Shown here in pieces: positions 38,035 to 46,957 of a stretch of DNA of 64,000 bases. Origin of the DNA: Pseudomonas sp. VD-NE ins (GTDB lineage Bacteria; Pseudomonadota; Gammaproteobacteria; Pseudomonadales; Pseudomonadaceae); assembly GCF_031882575.1 (NCBI RefSeq), contig NZ_CP134772.1, forward strand, positions 2,809,001 to 2,873,000. Reading direction: 5' to 3'. Positions within the stretch are counted from its first letter, which is position 1; each line of letters opens with the position of its first letter. The notes under the pieces were generated by a model. The model had not been told where the DNA came from, did no database searches, and worked only from the letters and a program-made list of their open reading frames with translations. A program made the translations under genes and the position numbers.

Positions 38035-39111
38035 TCAGTTTCCGGCGTGCGCGGCAAGTCGCTGCGCGGCGTCAAGGAGCAAGTGTTCCGTTGCACTGAA
38101 ACCGAGGCAGCCATCGGTAATCGACACCCCGTAACGCAGGGATTCGCTCAGCGGTTGGCAGCCTTCGAACAAATGAGATTCGAGCATCATGCCGATCAGT
38201 GCGCGATCACCTTGCAAGCGTTGCTCAAGTACGTCGTTGAAGACGTCTGGCTGACGCAATGGGTCCTTGCCGCTGTTGGCGTGGCTGCAATCGACCATGA
38301 TCCGGCTCGGTATCTTCAGTCGGTTGAGGTCCGCGTGGATATTCGCCACGCTCCCGCGATAATGGTTCGGTCCTTTATGGCCTCCGCGCAGCACCAGATG
38401 GGTGTCAGGGTTGCCTGGCGTTTGAATAACGGCCGGGTGCCCCTGGCTGTCGACGCCGAAATGCCGGTGTGGGTGGGCTGCCGAACGCATGGCGTCAACG
38501 GCAATGGCTGCGCCGCCGTCGGTGCCGTTCTTGAAGCCGACGGGCATGTTCAATCCACTGGCCATTTCCCGGTGGATCTGCGATTCAGTGGTGCGCGCGC
38601 CAATGGCCACCCAGCTCAGCAGGTCATCGAAGTAGCCAGCGGCCATGGGTTGCAGCAGTTCTGTGGCCACGGGCAAGCCGAGGCGGATCATTTCCAGCAT
38701 CAGCTCGCGCGACAAGGTCAGGCCGCCAGCCATGTCATCACTGCCGTCCAGATGCGGGTCGTAGGCCAGGCCTTTCCAGCCAACGGTGGTGCGCGGTTTT
38801 TCGACGTAGGCCCGCATCACCAACAGCATTTCGCCGCTGACTTTTTCAGCCAGTCGAGCGAGTTTGCCGGCGTACTCGAGTGCGGATCGAGGATCGTGGA
38901 TAGAGCAGGGGCCGACGATGACCAGCAGTCGCGGGTCTTGACCATTGAGAATGGCGCGAACCGCCTGGCGGTGGGCGCTGACTTGCTGGCTCAAGGCATT
39001 GCTCAGGGGCAATTGCTGTTTGAGTTGCAACGAACTGGGTAGACGCAGAGTCAACGCTTCGTTGGCAGGGTTCAGAGTGGACAGTGGCAGAGCAGAAACG
39101 GACGAGTTCAT
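38035..39111 (-). CDS. 3-deoxy-7-phosphoheptulonate (DAHP) synthase, class I
   Basis: 358 aa, the first enzyme of the shikimate pathway, condensing PEP and erythrose 4-phosphate. The family motifs are LVIVGPCSIHDP (about residue 65), RAYVEKPRTTVGWKGLAYDPHLDGS (about 95), and MVDCSHANSGK (about 270). It fits the AroF/G/H-type class. AGGAAG lies before the ATG at 39111. The 460-base leader upstream contains two short aromatic-rich reading frames and a Rho-independent terminator, so control by attenuation is proposed (see 39361-39575). Which aromatic acid inhibits the enzyme cannot be read from sequence. Confidence 0.93.
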   Translation of the reverse strand: MNSSVSALPLSTLNPANEALTLRLPSSLQLKQQLPLSNALSQQVSAHRQAVRAILNGQDPRLLVIVGPCSIHDPRSALEYAGKLARLAEKVSGEMLLVMRAYVEKPRTTVGWKGLAYDPHLDGSDDMAGGLTLSRELMLEMIRLGLPVATELLQPMAAGYFDDLLSWVAIGARTTESQIHREMASGLNMPVGFKNGTDGGAAIAVDAMRSAAHPHRHFGVDSQGHPAVIQTPGNPDTHLVLRGGHKGPNHYRGSVANIHADLNRLKIPSRIMVDCSHANSGKDPLRQPDVFNDVLEQRLQGDRALIGMMLESHLFEGCQPLSESLRYGVSITDGCLGFSATEHLLLDAAQRLAAHAGN

Positions 39112-39158
39112 ATTCGGTCTTCCTGGGCTGGCGGCGGGTGCTTCCCGCTCGCTCGGCC

Positions 39159-39311
39159 CTACTGGGGTGTTCGACAATTGGCCGTATTGGCTACATGTGT
39201 GTGCTTGCCACCTGTAGGTGACCGATCGGAGGCGGCAGGCTGTCCCGAGCGGAAGCTGGTAAATCGCCAGGCGCTAAAGCTGTCGTGACGGTAATAAGTG
39301 GCGTAGTTCAT
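39159..39311 (-). CDS. Small leader ORF 2 upstream of DAHP synthase (50 codons)
   Basis: On the minus strand TTGAGGAATCACGAA precedes an ATG at 39311; 50 codons run to TAG at 39159-39161. The N-terminal part begins MNYATYYRHDSFSAWRF, so nine of the first twenty residues are Tyr, Phe, Trp or His. A good ribosome binding site makes translation plausible. It overlaps the extended frame of DAHP synthase. It could be a second regulatory peptide downstream of the terminator, or a small protein. Confidence 0.55.
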   Translation of the reverse strand: MNYATYYRHDSFSAWRFTSFRSGQPAASDRSPTGGKHTHVANTANCRTPQ

Positions 39312-39360
39312 TTCGTGATTCCTCAAAGTGTCTGGTGTATTGCTGAAAAAATTGGGGCTG

Positions 39361-39399
39361 AAAAAACAAAACCCCCGGTCGGGAGGCCGACCGGGGGTT
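39361..39399 (-). terminator. Intrinsic terminator (attenuator) in the DAHP synthase leader
   Basis: On the minus strand AACCCCCGGTCGG, a 4-base loop and CCGACCGGGGGTT form a perfect 13-bp stem (39370-39399), followed by TTTTGTTTTTT. It lies after the first leader peptide and before leader ORF 2, so it would stop transcription before the structural gene. Confidence 0.9.
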
Positions 39400-39446
39400 G
39401 AGAATTCTCTGGTAGGCGACCCGTTGTTATGGGCGCCGTTTGGGTA

Positions 39447-39575
39447 TCAGGCGCGCCAGTGGCTAAACCAATACCCAAAATAAAAGCTGGCCGGAGCGCA
39501 AACGTCATTCACCCGGGCAGCCGAAACCGAGCGCTGGGCGCTGGCGGTACGAAGCTGTGAGAGGGCGTTGAACAT
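39447..39575 (-). CDS. Aromatic leader peptide of DAHP synthase (42 aa)
   Basis: ATG at 39575 opens a 42-residue peptide ending ASFYFGYWFSHWRA with stop at 39447-39449. Seven of the ten residues at positions 31-40 are Phe, Tyr or Trp. The Phe-Gly-Tyr codons lie in TTTGGGTAT, which is perfectly complementary to ATACCCAAA just after the stop codon (plus-strand positions 39471-39479 and 39439-39447). A ribosome stalled on these codons would free the partner strand, as in classical trp/phe attenuation. GGAGAC lies upstream of the ATG. Confidence 0.85.
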   Translation of the reverse strand: MFNALSQLRTASAQRSVSAARVNDVCAPASFYFGYWFSHWRA

Positions 39576-39726
39576 GGTCTGTCTCCGATGAATGGGCCGA
39601 GCTTACTAGAGGCCGCTACGCCTCAGCAATCAGAAATTGCTATCGCCCAATCATCAAAAAGCCTATTGCTAGAGTCGTCCAGGAGTTGTGACACTCTGCA
39701 CTTCGTTTGCTTAGCAAGGATGAACC

Positions 39727-40488
39727 GTGTCGACACTGACCATTGCTGCTGCCCAGACCCTGTCCATTGGCGGTGATCTTTCCGGGAACATTGCGCGGCA
39801 TCAGCGCTTCTTCGAGACTGCAGCGGAGCAGGGTGTCGAGTTGCTGGCGTTTCCTGAGTTGTCTCTGACTGGCTACGAAGGGAAGGTGGCCGCAGCCTTG
39901 GCGATAGACCCACAAGATGCAGTGCTGAAACCCCTTAGGGCGTTGGCCCGAGAGCTGGGCGTGACTGCCGTCGTCGGCATGCCGATTCGGCTGGAGCACA
40001 GCGCTTCGGTGCTGATCGGGGCTCTGGTTCTGGGCGCGGATGGCTCGCTCGGTGTGTACAGCAAGCAGCATTTGCACTCGGGTGAGGAGGCTGTCTTTGC
40101 CCCTGGCTTCGGAGGGGCGACCCTGAACATTGGCCAGGAGACAGTGGCGTTGGCGGTTTGCGCTGACTTCTCTCATGCCAGTCATGCAGCGACTGCCGCA
40201 GCACGAGGCGTGGGCCTGTACGCCGCCGGCGTACTGATCAGCGAGAAAGGTTACGCAGCCGACACGGCGATCCTTCAGGGGTATGCCAGGCAACACGAGA
40301 TGGCTGTGCTGATGGCCAATCACGGCGGATTGACCGGCGGGTGGCAATCAGCGGGGCGCAGTAGCATCTGGTCTGAAGACGGTTCATTGATCGTTGCAGC
40401 GTCGGGGACGGGCGACCTTTTGGTCGTTGCTCAGCGTAACGACGGTGTGTGGCAGGGGCGGGTTGTTCCTGTAACGAGCACCCCATGA
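39727..40488 (+). CDS. Carbon-nitrogen hydrolase (nitrilase superfamily)
   Basis: 253 aa starting at GTG 39727 (MSTLTIAAAQ). The catalytic triad is visible: Glu44 in FPELSLTGY, Lys at about 111 in GVYSKQHL, and Cys at about 146 in AVCADFSHA. Substrate is unknown; amidases of the NIT/omega-amidase branch are likely. It overlaps the next gene by four bases (ATGA). Divergent from the DAHP synthase leader. Confidence 0.88.
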   Translation: MSTLTIAAAQTLSIGGDLSGNIARHQRFFETAAEQGVELLAFPELSLTGYEGKVAAALAIDPQDAVLKPLRALARELGVTAVVGMPIRLEHSASVLIGALVLGADGSLGVYSKQHLHSGEEAVFAPGFGGATLNIGQETVALAVCADFSHASHAATAAARGVGLYAAGVLISEKGYAADTAILQGYARQHEMAVLMANHGGLTGGWQSAGRSSIWSEDGSLIVAASGTGDLLVVAQRNDGVWQGRVVPVTSTP

Positions 40489-40928
40489 CATTCCAGCTAC
40501 GACGGGCGGTTTCAGAAGATCTGGCGTTTGCCCGCGATCTCACCTGTCAGAACATGCTGCGCTATTACATTCACCATGACTTGTTATGGCAGGACGAAGC
40601 GTTTGACGTAGCGTGGCCGGGGCGGCAGAACTGGCTGATAGTGCAGGGTGATGTGCCGGTGGGTTTTCTCAGCCTCAGCCGTGATATGCGCGCGTTGTAC
40701 ATCCGTGAACTGCAAGTGGCTGAAGCGTTTCAGGGCCGGGGCGCGGGTTCCTGGGCGATCGATCAGGTTATCGACATGGCCCGCAAAGAAAGACGCCCGG
40801 CGCTGCGACTGACCGTATTCGAGAATAATCCGGCGAGAAACTTGTATGAAAGAAAAGGACTACAGGTTCGCGGCGCGGACGAGTGTTTTCTGCGAATGCA
40901 GCTTGATATCAGTACAGCTGTGCTCTGA
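40485..40928 (+). CDS. GNAT-family N-acetyltransferase
   Basis: 147 aa starting at the ATG at 40485, within the overlap with the amidohydrolase. Acetyl-CoA motif ELQVAEAFQGRGAGSWAIDQVI at about residues 73-95 and the terminal ENNPARNLYERKGL block are typical of GNAT enzymes. Acceptor unknown. Coupled translation suggests work with the amidohydrolase. Confidence 0.88.
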   Translation: MTFQLRRAVSEDLAFARDLTCQNMLRYYIHHDLLWQDEAFDVAWPGRQNWLIVQGDVPVGFLSLSRDMRALYIRELQVAEAFQGRGAGSWAIDQVIDMARKERRPALRLTVFENNPARNLYERKGLQVRGADECFLRMQLDISTAVL

Positions 40929-41055
40929 AACCCACGGCCCGCAAGCCTTCAATGATGAATTGAAACTTTTTAAATGATGCTTTCCGCTAGGTCTGTGTGG
41001 CACTTTTTGCTAAGGTGTCCGGCATCCCAATATGACCATATCGCGAGGTGTCTGC

Positions 41056-41697
41056 TTGATTAGGGTGCTAGTGGTCGATGACCATGATCTCGTTCGTACA
41101 GGCATTACACGTATGCTGGCCGATATCGATGGCTTGCAGGTGGTTGGCCAGGCCGAATCCGGGGAAGAGTCCCTGATCAAGGCCCGAGAGTTGAAACCCG
41201 ATGTGGTGCTGATGGACGTCAAGATGCCTGGCATCGGCGGCCTGGAGGCCACGCGCAAATTGCTGCGCAGTCATCCGGATATCAAGGTGGTCGCGGTTAC
41301 CGTGTGTGAGGAGGATCCTTTCCCGACACGCTTGCTGCAGGCGGGGGCCGCGGGGTATCTGACCAAGGGCGCGGGTTTGCCGGAAATGGTCCAGGCCATT
41401 CGCCTGGTATTTGCCGGCCAACGCTATATCAGTCCGCAGATTGCCCAGCAATTGGCGATCAAGTCCTTCCAGCCGTCCAACGACTCTCCCTTCGATGCCT
41501 TGTCCGAGCGGGAAATTCAAATCGCCTTGATGATTGTCGGCTGTCAGAAGGTACAGATCATTTCCGACAAGTTGTGTCTGTCGCCGAAAACCGTGAACAC
41601 CTATCGCTACCGTATTTTCGAGAAGCTTTCGATCAGCAGCGATGTCGAGTTGACACTGTTGGCGGTTCGTCACGGCATGGTTGATGCCAGCCTCTGA
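41056..41697 (+). CDS. gacA: Response regulator GacA
   Basis: 213 aa of the NarL/FixJ family: receiver with phospho-acceptor Asp54 ([10 protein letters not shown]), Asp8-Asp9 and a C-terminal LuxR-type helix-turn-helix ([43 protein letters not shown]). It begins at the TTG at 41056 with GCGAGGTG upstream, the start I know for GacA; the ATG at 41032 would add eight unrelated residues. With GacS it controls secondary metabolism and small RNAs of the Rsm system. Its stop is two bases before uvrC, an arrangement conserved in gamma-proteobacteria. Confidence 0.96.
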   Translation: MIRVLVVDDHDLVRTGITRMLADIDGLQVVGQAESGEESLIKARELKPDVVLMDVKMPGIGGLEATRKLLRSHPDIKVVAVTVCEEDPFPTRLLQAGAAGYLTKGAGLPEMVQAIRLVFAGQRYISPQIAQQLAIKSFQPSNDSPFDALSEREIQIALMIVGCQKVQIISDKLCLSPKTVNTYRYRIFEKLSISSDVELTLLAVRHGMVDASL

Positions 41698-41699
41698 CC

Positions 41700-43523
41700 A
41701 TGACTGAAACATTCGATTCCGGCGCTTTTCTGTCGACAGTCAGTGGGCGCCCGGGCGTCTATCGCATGTTCGACAGCGATGCGCGCCTGCTGTACGTGGG
41801 CAAAGCCAAGAACCTGAAAAAACGCCTGGCCAGCTATTTTCGCAAAACCGGTCTGGCGCCAAAAACCGCAGCGTTGGTGGGTCGCATCGCACAGGTCGAA
41901 ACGACCATCACGGCCAATGAAACCGAAGCGCTGCTGCTTGAACAGACGCTGATCAAAGAGTGGCGGCCGCCGTACAACATTCTGTTGCGGGACGATAAAT
42001 CCTACCCTTACGTATTTTTGTCCGACGGGCAATTCCCGCGTCTGAGCATTCATCGTGGCGCCAAAAAAGCCAAGGGCAAATACTTCGGCCCCTATCCGAG
42101 CGCTGGTGCCATACGCGAAAGCCTGAGCCTCCTGCAAAAGACCTTCTTCGTTCGCCAGTGTGAAGACAGCTACTACAAGAACCGTACCCGTCCATGCCTG
42201 CAATATCAGATCAAGCGCTGCAAAGCGCCTTGCGTTGGACTGGTCGAGCCTGAGGTTTATGCCGAAGACGTGCGTCACTCAGTCATGTTCCTTGAAGGCC
42301 GAAGCCATGCGCTGACCAACGAACTGTCGACGGCGATGGAGGAGGCGGCGATCAACCTGGAGTTCGAGCGAGCCGCCGAACTGCGTGATCAGATTGCACT
42401 GTTGCGGCGGGTCCAGGATCAGCAAAGCATGGAGGGCGGCACGGGGGACATCGATGTCATCGCGGCATTCGTCAATCCGGGCGGAGCCTGCGTGCATTTG
42501 ATCAGTGTCCGTGGCGGACGCGTGTTGGGCAGCAAGAATTTCTTTCCGCAAGTCGGGATCGAAGAGGATGTGTCGGAGGTCATGGCGGCATTTCTTGGCC
42601 AATACTTCATCAGCAGCCCTGAGCGCGATTTGCCGAGCGAACTGATCGTCAACGTGGTCCACGAAGATTTCCCGACGTTGATCGAAGCGATCCATGAATT
42701 GCGTGGCCGCGAACTGGCCATCAGTCATCGGGTGCGCGGCACGCGTGCGCGCTGGCAGCAACTGGCTGTAACCAACGCCGAGCAAGCGTTGGGCGCACGC
42801 CTGGCCAACCGTCAACACACCGCGGCGCGGTTTGAGGCCTTGGCCGAAGTGTTGAACCTGGATGAGCCGCCGCAGCGTCTGGAATGCTATGACATCAGTC
42901 ATTCCAGTGGTGAGGCAACAGTCGCGTCCTGCGTGGTGTTTGGCCCGGAAGGCGCAATCAAGTCTGACTACCGGCGCTACAACATCGAAGGTGTCACGGC
43001 AGGTGACGACTATGCGGCCATGCATCAGGCGCTGACGCGACGCTTCAGCAAACTCAAGGACGGTGAGGGCAAGTTGCCGGACATCTTGCTGGTGGACGGT
43101 GGCAAGGGCCAACTGTCGATGGCTCGCGATGTTCTCAACGAGTTGGCCGTGCCGGATCTGATCCTGCTGGGTGTTGCCAAAGGTGCTACCCGCAAGGCTG
43201 GCTTCGAAACGTTGTATCTGAATGATGCGGCACATGAGTTCACTTTGCGTGGCGACTCGCCGGCGCTGCACCTGATTCAACAGATCCGCGATGAGGCTCA
43301 CCGCTTTGCAATTACCGGACACCGTGCACGCCGTGGCAAAACCCGCCGTACGTCAACGCTGGAAGGCGTTGCGGGTGTCGGGCCGACCCGACGTCGCGAC
43401 TTGTTGAAACATTTTGGTGGATTGCAAGAGCTGTCTCGTGCAAGCATCGAAGAGATCGCCAAAGCCCCGGGGATCAGTAAAAAGCTCGCAGAGTCGATTT
43501 ATGCGAACCTGCATAGCGAGTAG
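41700..43523 (+). CDS. uvrC: UvrABC excision nuclease subunit C
   Basis: 607 aa. GIY-YIG domain at the N-terminus ([25 protein letters not shown]), a UVR domain near residue 205-240, the RNase H-like central domain ([30 protein letters not shown]) and C-terminal helix-hairpin-helix repeats ([19 protein letters not shown]). It makes the dual incisions around bulky lesions with UvrB. Forms a unit with gacA and pgsA. Confidence 0.97.
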   Translation: MTETFDSGAFLSTVSGRPGVYRMFDSDARLLYVGKAKNLKKRLASYFRKTGLAPKTAALVGRIAQVETTITANETEALLLEQTLIKEWRPPYNILLRDDKSYPYVFLSDGQFPRLSIHRGAKKAKGKYFGPYPSAGAIRESLSLLQKTFFVRQCEDSYYKNRTRPCLQYQIKRCKAPCVGLVEPEVYAEDVRHSVMFLEGRSHALTNELSTAMEEAAINLEFERAAELRDQIALLRRVQDQQSMEGGTGDIDVIAAFVNPGGACVHLISVRGGRVLGSKNFFPQVGIEEDVSEVMAAFLGQYFISSPERDLPSELIVNVVHEDFPTLIEAIHELRGRELAISHRVRGTRARWQQLAVTNAEQALGARLANRQHTAARFEALAEVLNLDEPPQRLECYDISHSSGEATVASCVVFGPEGAIKSDYRRYNIEGVTAGDDYAAMHQALTRRFSKLKDGEGKLPDILLVDGGKGQLSMARDVLNELAVPDLILLGVAKGATRKAGFETLYLNDAAHEFTLRGDSPALHLIQQIRDEAHRFAITGHRARRGKTRRTSTLEGVAGVGPTRRRDLLKHFGGLQELSRASIEEIAKAPGISKKLAESIYANLHSE

Positions 43524-43555
43524 AATGCCCCTTCACCTCGTAGCCAGTTGTGCCG

Positions 43556-44116
43556 ATGAATATCCCTAATCTGATTACCGTTCTACGCGTCCTGCTCATT
43601 CCGATCTTCATTTTGCTGTTCTATCTGCCTTATCAGTGGAGTTACATGGCCTCCGCCTCGGTGTTTGCCTTTGCGGCAGCGACGGATTGGCTGGACGGTT
43701 ATCTGGCCCGCCGTCTGGAGCAAAGCACGCCGTTCGGTGCGTTTCTCGATCCGGTCGCCGACAAACTCATGGTTGCAGTGGCACTGGTGCTTCTGGTCCA
43801 GGAACACGGCAATCTCTGGCTCACTCTGCCGGCTGCTGTCATCATCGGTCGCGAGATTGTGGTGTCGGCATTGCGTGAATGGATGGCCGAGCTCGGCGCC
43901 CGTGCTCACGTAGCCGTTTCGAATCTCGGTAAATGGAAAACCGCCGCACAGATGCTCGCACTGGTGATCCTGCTGGCCAATCCAAAGGACTTCAGTTTCT
44001 GGGTTATTCTGGGTTATGCCTTGCTGATGGTCTCTGCTGGCCTGACGTTGTGGTCGATGGTTCAATACCTTCGCGCAGCCTGGCCGCACCTGAAGACCGA
44101 TGTTGAAAAGAAATAA
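43556..44116 (+). CDS. pgsA: CDP-diacylglycerol-glycerol-3-phosphate 3-phosphatidyltransferase
   Basis: 186 aa, four membrane segments and the CDP-alcohol phosphotransferase signature [20 protein letters not shown]...DPVADK (about residues 44-70). Makes phosphatidylglycerophosphate. Start at 43556 ([12 protein letters not shown]); the GTG at 43550 is an in-frame alternative. Spacing to uvrC is 32 bases. Confidence 0.96.
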   Translation: MNIPNLITVLRVLLIPIFILLFYLPYQWSYMASASVFAFAAATDWLDGYLARRLEQSTPFGAFLDPVADKLMVAVALVLLVQEHGNLWLTLPAAVIIGREIVVSALREWMAELGARAHVAVSNLGKWKTAAQMLALVILLANPKDFSFWVILGYALLMVSAGLTLWSMVQYLRAAWPHLKTDVEKK

Positions 44117-44136
44117 AACTTTTTTGAATCAAGGGG

Positions 44137-44164
44137 TTGACGGAGCTTCTTAATTCTATAGAAT
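44137..44164 (+). promoter_or_regulatory. Sigma-70 promoter of the tRNA operon
   Basis: TTGACG at 44137-44142 and TAGAAT at 44159-44164 with 16 bases between, ending 13 bases before the first tRNA. Both boxes are strong. Confidence 0.75.
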
Positions 44165-44176
44165 GCGCATCACCAA

Positions 44177-44252
<76 letters not shown>

Positions 44253-44299
44253 AGTTTAAAACGCATTTGTTGTTGTGCTACTGATAACGAATGTTTTGA

Positions 44300-44373
44300 G
44301 GCCGAGTAGCAAAATGGTTATGCAGTGGATTGCAAATCCACCTACGCCGGTTCGATTCCGACCTCGGCCTCCA
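44300..44373 (+). tRNA. tRNA-Cys (GCA)
   Basis: 74 nt with CCA. GGCCGAG pairs with CTCGGCC; anticodon stem GTGGA-TTGCAAA-TCCAC gives GCA; T-loop GGTTCGATTCC. Followed directly by a terminator and then by phage DNA. In relatives a tRNA-Leu often follows this pair; it is absent here, presumably displaced to the far end of the prophage. Confidence 0.98.
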
Positions 44374-44380
44374 CTATTAA

Positions 44381-44414
44381 AAACCCCGTAGATCAGTGAT
44401 CTACGGGGTTTTTT
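44381..44414 (+). terminator. Rho-independent terminator of the tRNA operon
   Basis: AACCCCGTAGAT and ATCTACGGGGTT form a 12-bp stem (44382-44393 and 44399-44410), followed by TTTT. It is 8 bases after the tRNA-Cys CCA. Confidence 0.9.
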
Positions 44415-44611
44415 CTTGCCTGTGAAAAAGTGGGGTGTTCCGCAATTATTCACGGGCGTTCCGCAACCAGTGCTTCATTGATGGCGTTTAGGTTTACTTG
44501 GTAGTAGCCGTAACGTCGAGCTGATACCTGTGGCACGAATGTCGCGACAGGTGTTTTTCTGCTGGCGTCGTGCCATATTGACGCTTTAGGGGAGTGGAGC
44601 AGGTAGGGATC

Positions 44612-45439
44612 ATGAAAGTATTTGTTAGCTGGTCTGGCCTTCGGAGCAAGGTTGTAGCCGAGCTTCTAAGTGACTGGATCAAATGCGTCCTGCAGGCGTC
44701 ACAGCCGTGGATTTCGACGCGCGATATTGATAAAGGCGCGATCTGGTTTTCTGAAATCTCTGATCAGCTCAGGGAGACGGCAGCCGGCATTGTGTGTTTG
44801 ACGCAAGAAAATAAGAACAAACCATGGATACTTTTCGAAACAGGTGCTTTGGCGAAGGGGCTGAGCACGAATCGTGTCTGCACGTTTCTAATTGACTTGG
44901 CTCCCTCCGACATTGAAGACCCCTTGGCTCAGTTCAACCACACGACGCCTGATCGCACCTCAATGTGGGGTTTGACTAGTTCGCTGAATGGTTGCCTTGA
45001 AGGGGCGCGCTTAGATGAACGGATACTAAGACAAGTATTTGATACTTACTGGCCAAATTTCGAAAAATCATTTGCAGAGGCTTTGGCTAAAACTCCACAG
45101 GAAGCTGATGTTGAACCGAGATCTGGAGATAGCATCCTAGGTGAAATTCTCGCGAATACCAGGATGCTGTCGAGTCGAGTGAGAGAATTAGAAAGCAGGG
45201 TTTCTATGAGTGCTGAGCCAGTGATTGAAACTGGCCCACTGAATAATAAATCCTACGTTCATCACTTGGTAAGGGACACCAATACTCCGATACAAAACAT
45301 CATTGAGACCGCTAAGACACTGGGGGTGCCCTATTCAGAAGTTGAAGAGTGGTTGAATACTTACCGAGTGGTTAAAGTAGATCGCAAGGGTAAGGTGGTA
45401 GTTGAGAGTCCCCCTCGGCCCGGCCCGGCACTTGGTTAG
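44612..45439 (+). CDS. TIR-domain protein, putative phage-carried defence or effector
   Basis: 275 aa from ATG 44612 (AGGTAGGGAT upstream). Residues 1-about 110 form a TIR_2-like domain: KVFVSWSGLRSKVVAELL opens it, followed by ISTRDIDKGAIWFSEISDQL and CLTQENKNKPWILFETGAL, where Glu76 is in the position of the catalytic glutamate of NADase TIRs. A linker with a short coiled coil (about 190-205) leads to a C-terminal domain of about 60 residues (YVHHLVRDTNTPIQNIIETAKTLGVPYSEVEEWLNTYRVV) that looks like a helix-turn-helix. The gene is A+T-rich, rightward, and alone between the attachment site and the integrase, a usual place for lysogenic-conversion genes. NAD depletion on phage attack is inferred from related TIR proteins. 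Confidence 0.8.
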   Translation: MKVFVSWSGLRSKVVAELLSDWIKCVLQASQPWISTRDIDKGAIWFSEISDQLRETAAGIVCLTQENKNKPWILFETGALAKGLSTNRVCTFLIDLAPSDIEDPLAQFNHTTPDRTSMWGLTSSLNGCLEGARLDERILRQVFDTYWPNFEKSFAEALAKTPQEADVEPRSGDSILGEILANTRMLSSRVRELESRVSMSAEPVIETGPLNNKSYVHHLVRDTNTPIQNIIETAKTLGVPYSEVEEWLNTYRVVKVDRKGKVVVESPPRPGPALG

Positions 45440-45478
45440 GCCTTATGCTGTAGCTGAAATCATGAACAATAGTGAGCC

Positions 45479-46555
45479 CTATTTAGTAGGGTTCACTATC
45501 TCTCCAACTCTCCGGTATACCTTCTTCGTCATCTCCTCGGTTGAGTGACCGAGTAATCGACTGGCATCCTTGATGTCCTCGATTTCGCTGCCGGCCTTCG
45601 GTCGGATGTCCCTGAATTGAAACTTCCTAATTGTGATGGCCAGCTCGGTGTCACCGTAGGTTGCAGCCTTCGTCGCAGCCTTGTCCCGGGCTTCGTCCCA
45701 GCGGTTTCGCAACATGTTGTAGCTCATACGTAAGCCGTTCTGGTTTGTGATCAGGATCGATGACCTCGTCCCGGCTTGGGCCCGCCGATCAAGTAGTCCG
45801 TTGATGAAGACGCAGAGGTCTGTCTCGTTGTTGCCGTTGTAGAGCCTGATCCGCAAGCGCTTTTCCGTCTTGCCTTGGCCAACCATCAGAAAGCCATGAT
45901 TGAGGTCGGTAGTTGATGCCTTCAGCACGTCAGCCGGGCGCTGACCTGTCAGATATGCGAGGTCCATCGCGTCTTTTAGATCCTGCCCGGCCTGCTCGTA
46001 TACCGCGTTCCAGATGATATCGCCTGCATAGAAATCCCGAGGTATCTCCTTGTTACGGCGCAAACCAAAGCAGGGATTTGCCTTGTCGGTCAGGCCCCAC
46101 TCGCGGGCGAAGGTGAACATGGTTGAAAGCAGCGCTATCTCCCGGTTGGCTCGTACCTTCGCCGTGCGGGCGTCTCGATATTGGGCTATCACCTGTGGGG
46201 TCATGGCGTCGATAGGGGCTGGTTTGTCACCATCGAACACCTTGCGAAGTTGTTTCAGCCCCTTGAGATAGTCACTCTGGGTGCCTGGCTTAAGTGTAGG
46301 GATCACTTTCTTTTCGTAGTCGTCAAAAAGTCGGCCCATCAAATGGGCCGGTTTGGGTGTCGCTTTACGGTCGAGCCGTGCCCATTCGATCTTCGCTTCG
46401 TCGAGATCGCCACCGAGCGGGATCTCTACGCGGTTACCATCGGCGTCCCTGCCGTTGTAGTAGTAACCCGTCCAGGTCTTACCGCCTTTTCTTTTGCGTG
46501 TGCGCCGGATCATTCGGGGGGGCAGATCACGATTGGCTGTTTTTTTCTGTCGCAT
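45479..46555 (-). CDS. int: Phage tyrosine-type integrase
   Basis: 358 aa from ATG 46555. N-terminal arm-binding region (RMIRRTRKRKGGKTWTGYYYNGRD), SAM-like core-binding domain, then catalytic domain: Arg in LTGQRPADVL, RDIRPKAGS-type box, LLGHSTEEMTKKVYRR with the nucleophile Tyr. All catalytic residues are in place. Reads leftward toward the tRNA genes, as expected for an integrase next to attL. Follows the DUF4224 gene by 2 bases. Confidence 0.95.
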   Translation of the reverse strand: MRQKKTANRDLPPRMIRRTRKRKGGKTWTGYYYNGRDADGNRVEIPLGGDLDEAKIEWARLDRKATPKPAHLMGRLFDDYEKKVIPTLKPGTQSDYLKGLKQLRKVFDGDKPAPIDAMTPQVIAQYRDARTAKVRANREIALLSTMFTFAREWGLTDKANPCFGLRRNKEIPRDFYAGDIIWNAVYEQAGQDLKDAMDLAYLTGQRPADVLKASTTDLNHGFLMVGQGKTEKRLRIRLYNGNNETDLCVFINGLLDRRAQAGTRSSILITNQNGLRMSYNMLRNRWDEARDKAATKAATYGDTELAITIRKFQFRDIRPKAGSEIEDIKDASRLLGHSTEEMTKKVYRRVGEIVNPTK

Positions 46556-46557
46556 CT

Positions 46558-46794
46558 TCAGCCTACGCGTGCCAAGTCGAGAGTCCAGGTCTCGGCCACG
46601 GCATTGTTTGCCGTTGGCTTGACCCCCGCAAGTTTCAGCCGGGCATAAACTCGGCCTACAACTGGGCGCTGAGCGCCGGTTACAACGAACTCCCAGTGGT
46701 TGTTCGTCAGCCACTGGCGTTGGCAGGACGGGATTTTGTAGCCGGTGATGGTGGCCAGCTCATCGTCAGTAAGAGTTTCACTTAGAAATTCCAT
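46558..46794 (-). CDS. DUF4224-type small phage protein
   Basis: 78 aa starting MEFLSETLTDDELATITGYKIPSCQRQWL. The DELxxxTGYKxPxxQxxWL pattern is that of DUF4224 proteins, commonly found right upstream of phage integrase genes and possibly acting as excisionases. Function here not established. Overlaps the preceding small gene by 17 bases. Confidence 0.8.
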   Translation of the reverse strand: MEFLSETLTDDELATITGYKIPSCQRQWLTNNHWEFVVTGAQRPVVGRVYARLKLAGVKPTANNAVAETWTLDLARVG

Positions 46795-46957
46795 CGATTG
46801 CCTCCCGTCTAGCGATACCTTCAACTTGGCGTTGTTTGCTGCATTTTTCGTGGTTGCCGTGCGCTCGCGACTTGTTGCACTTATCGCAAATGGTGACGAG
46901 ATCCAGGGGCGGCATTTGGCCGCGGCGAACTCGAACGGTCCTGCGTAGAGCTGTCAT
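46778..46957 (-). CDS. Small zinc-finger-like phage protein
   Basis: 59 aa starting MTALRRTVRVRRGQMPPLDLV, with CDKCNKSRAHGNHEKC: four Cys/His that could bind zinc. It begins in the ATGA overlap with the methyltransferase gene, which supports it as a real gene. No family recognised. Confidence 0.6.
   Translation of the reverse strand: MTALRRTVRVRRGQMPPLDLVTICDKCNKSRAHGNHEKCSKQRQVEGIARREAIDGISK

Noticed and set aside
40980..41030. Sigma-54 promoter before gacA (TGGCAC at about 40999)
   Set aside because: The distance from GG to the next GC is 8, not 10.
45472..45496. Hairpin at the end of the integrase gene as a terminator
   Set aside because: GTGAgCCCTA/TAGGGttCAC pair imperfectly and no T-run follows in either direction.
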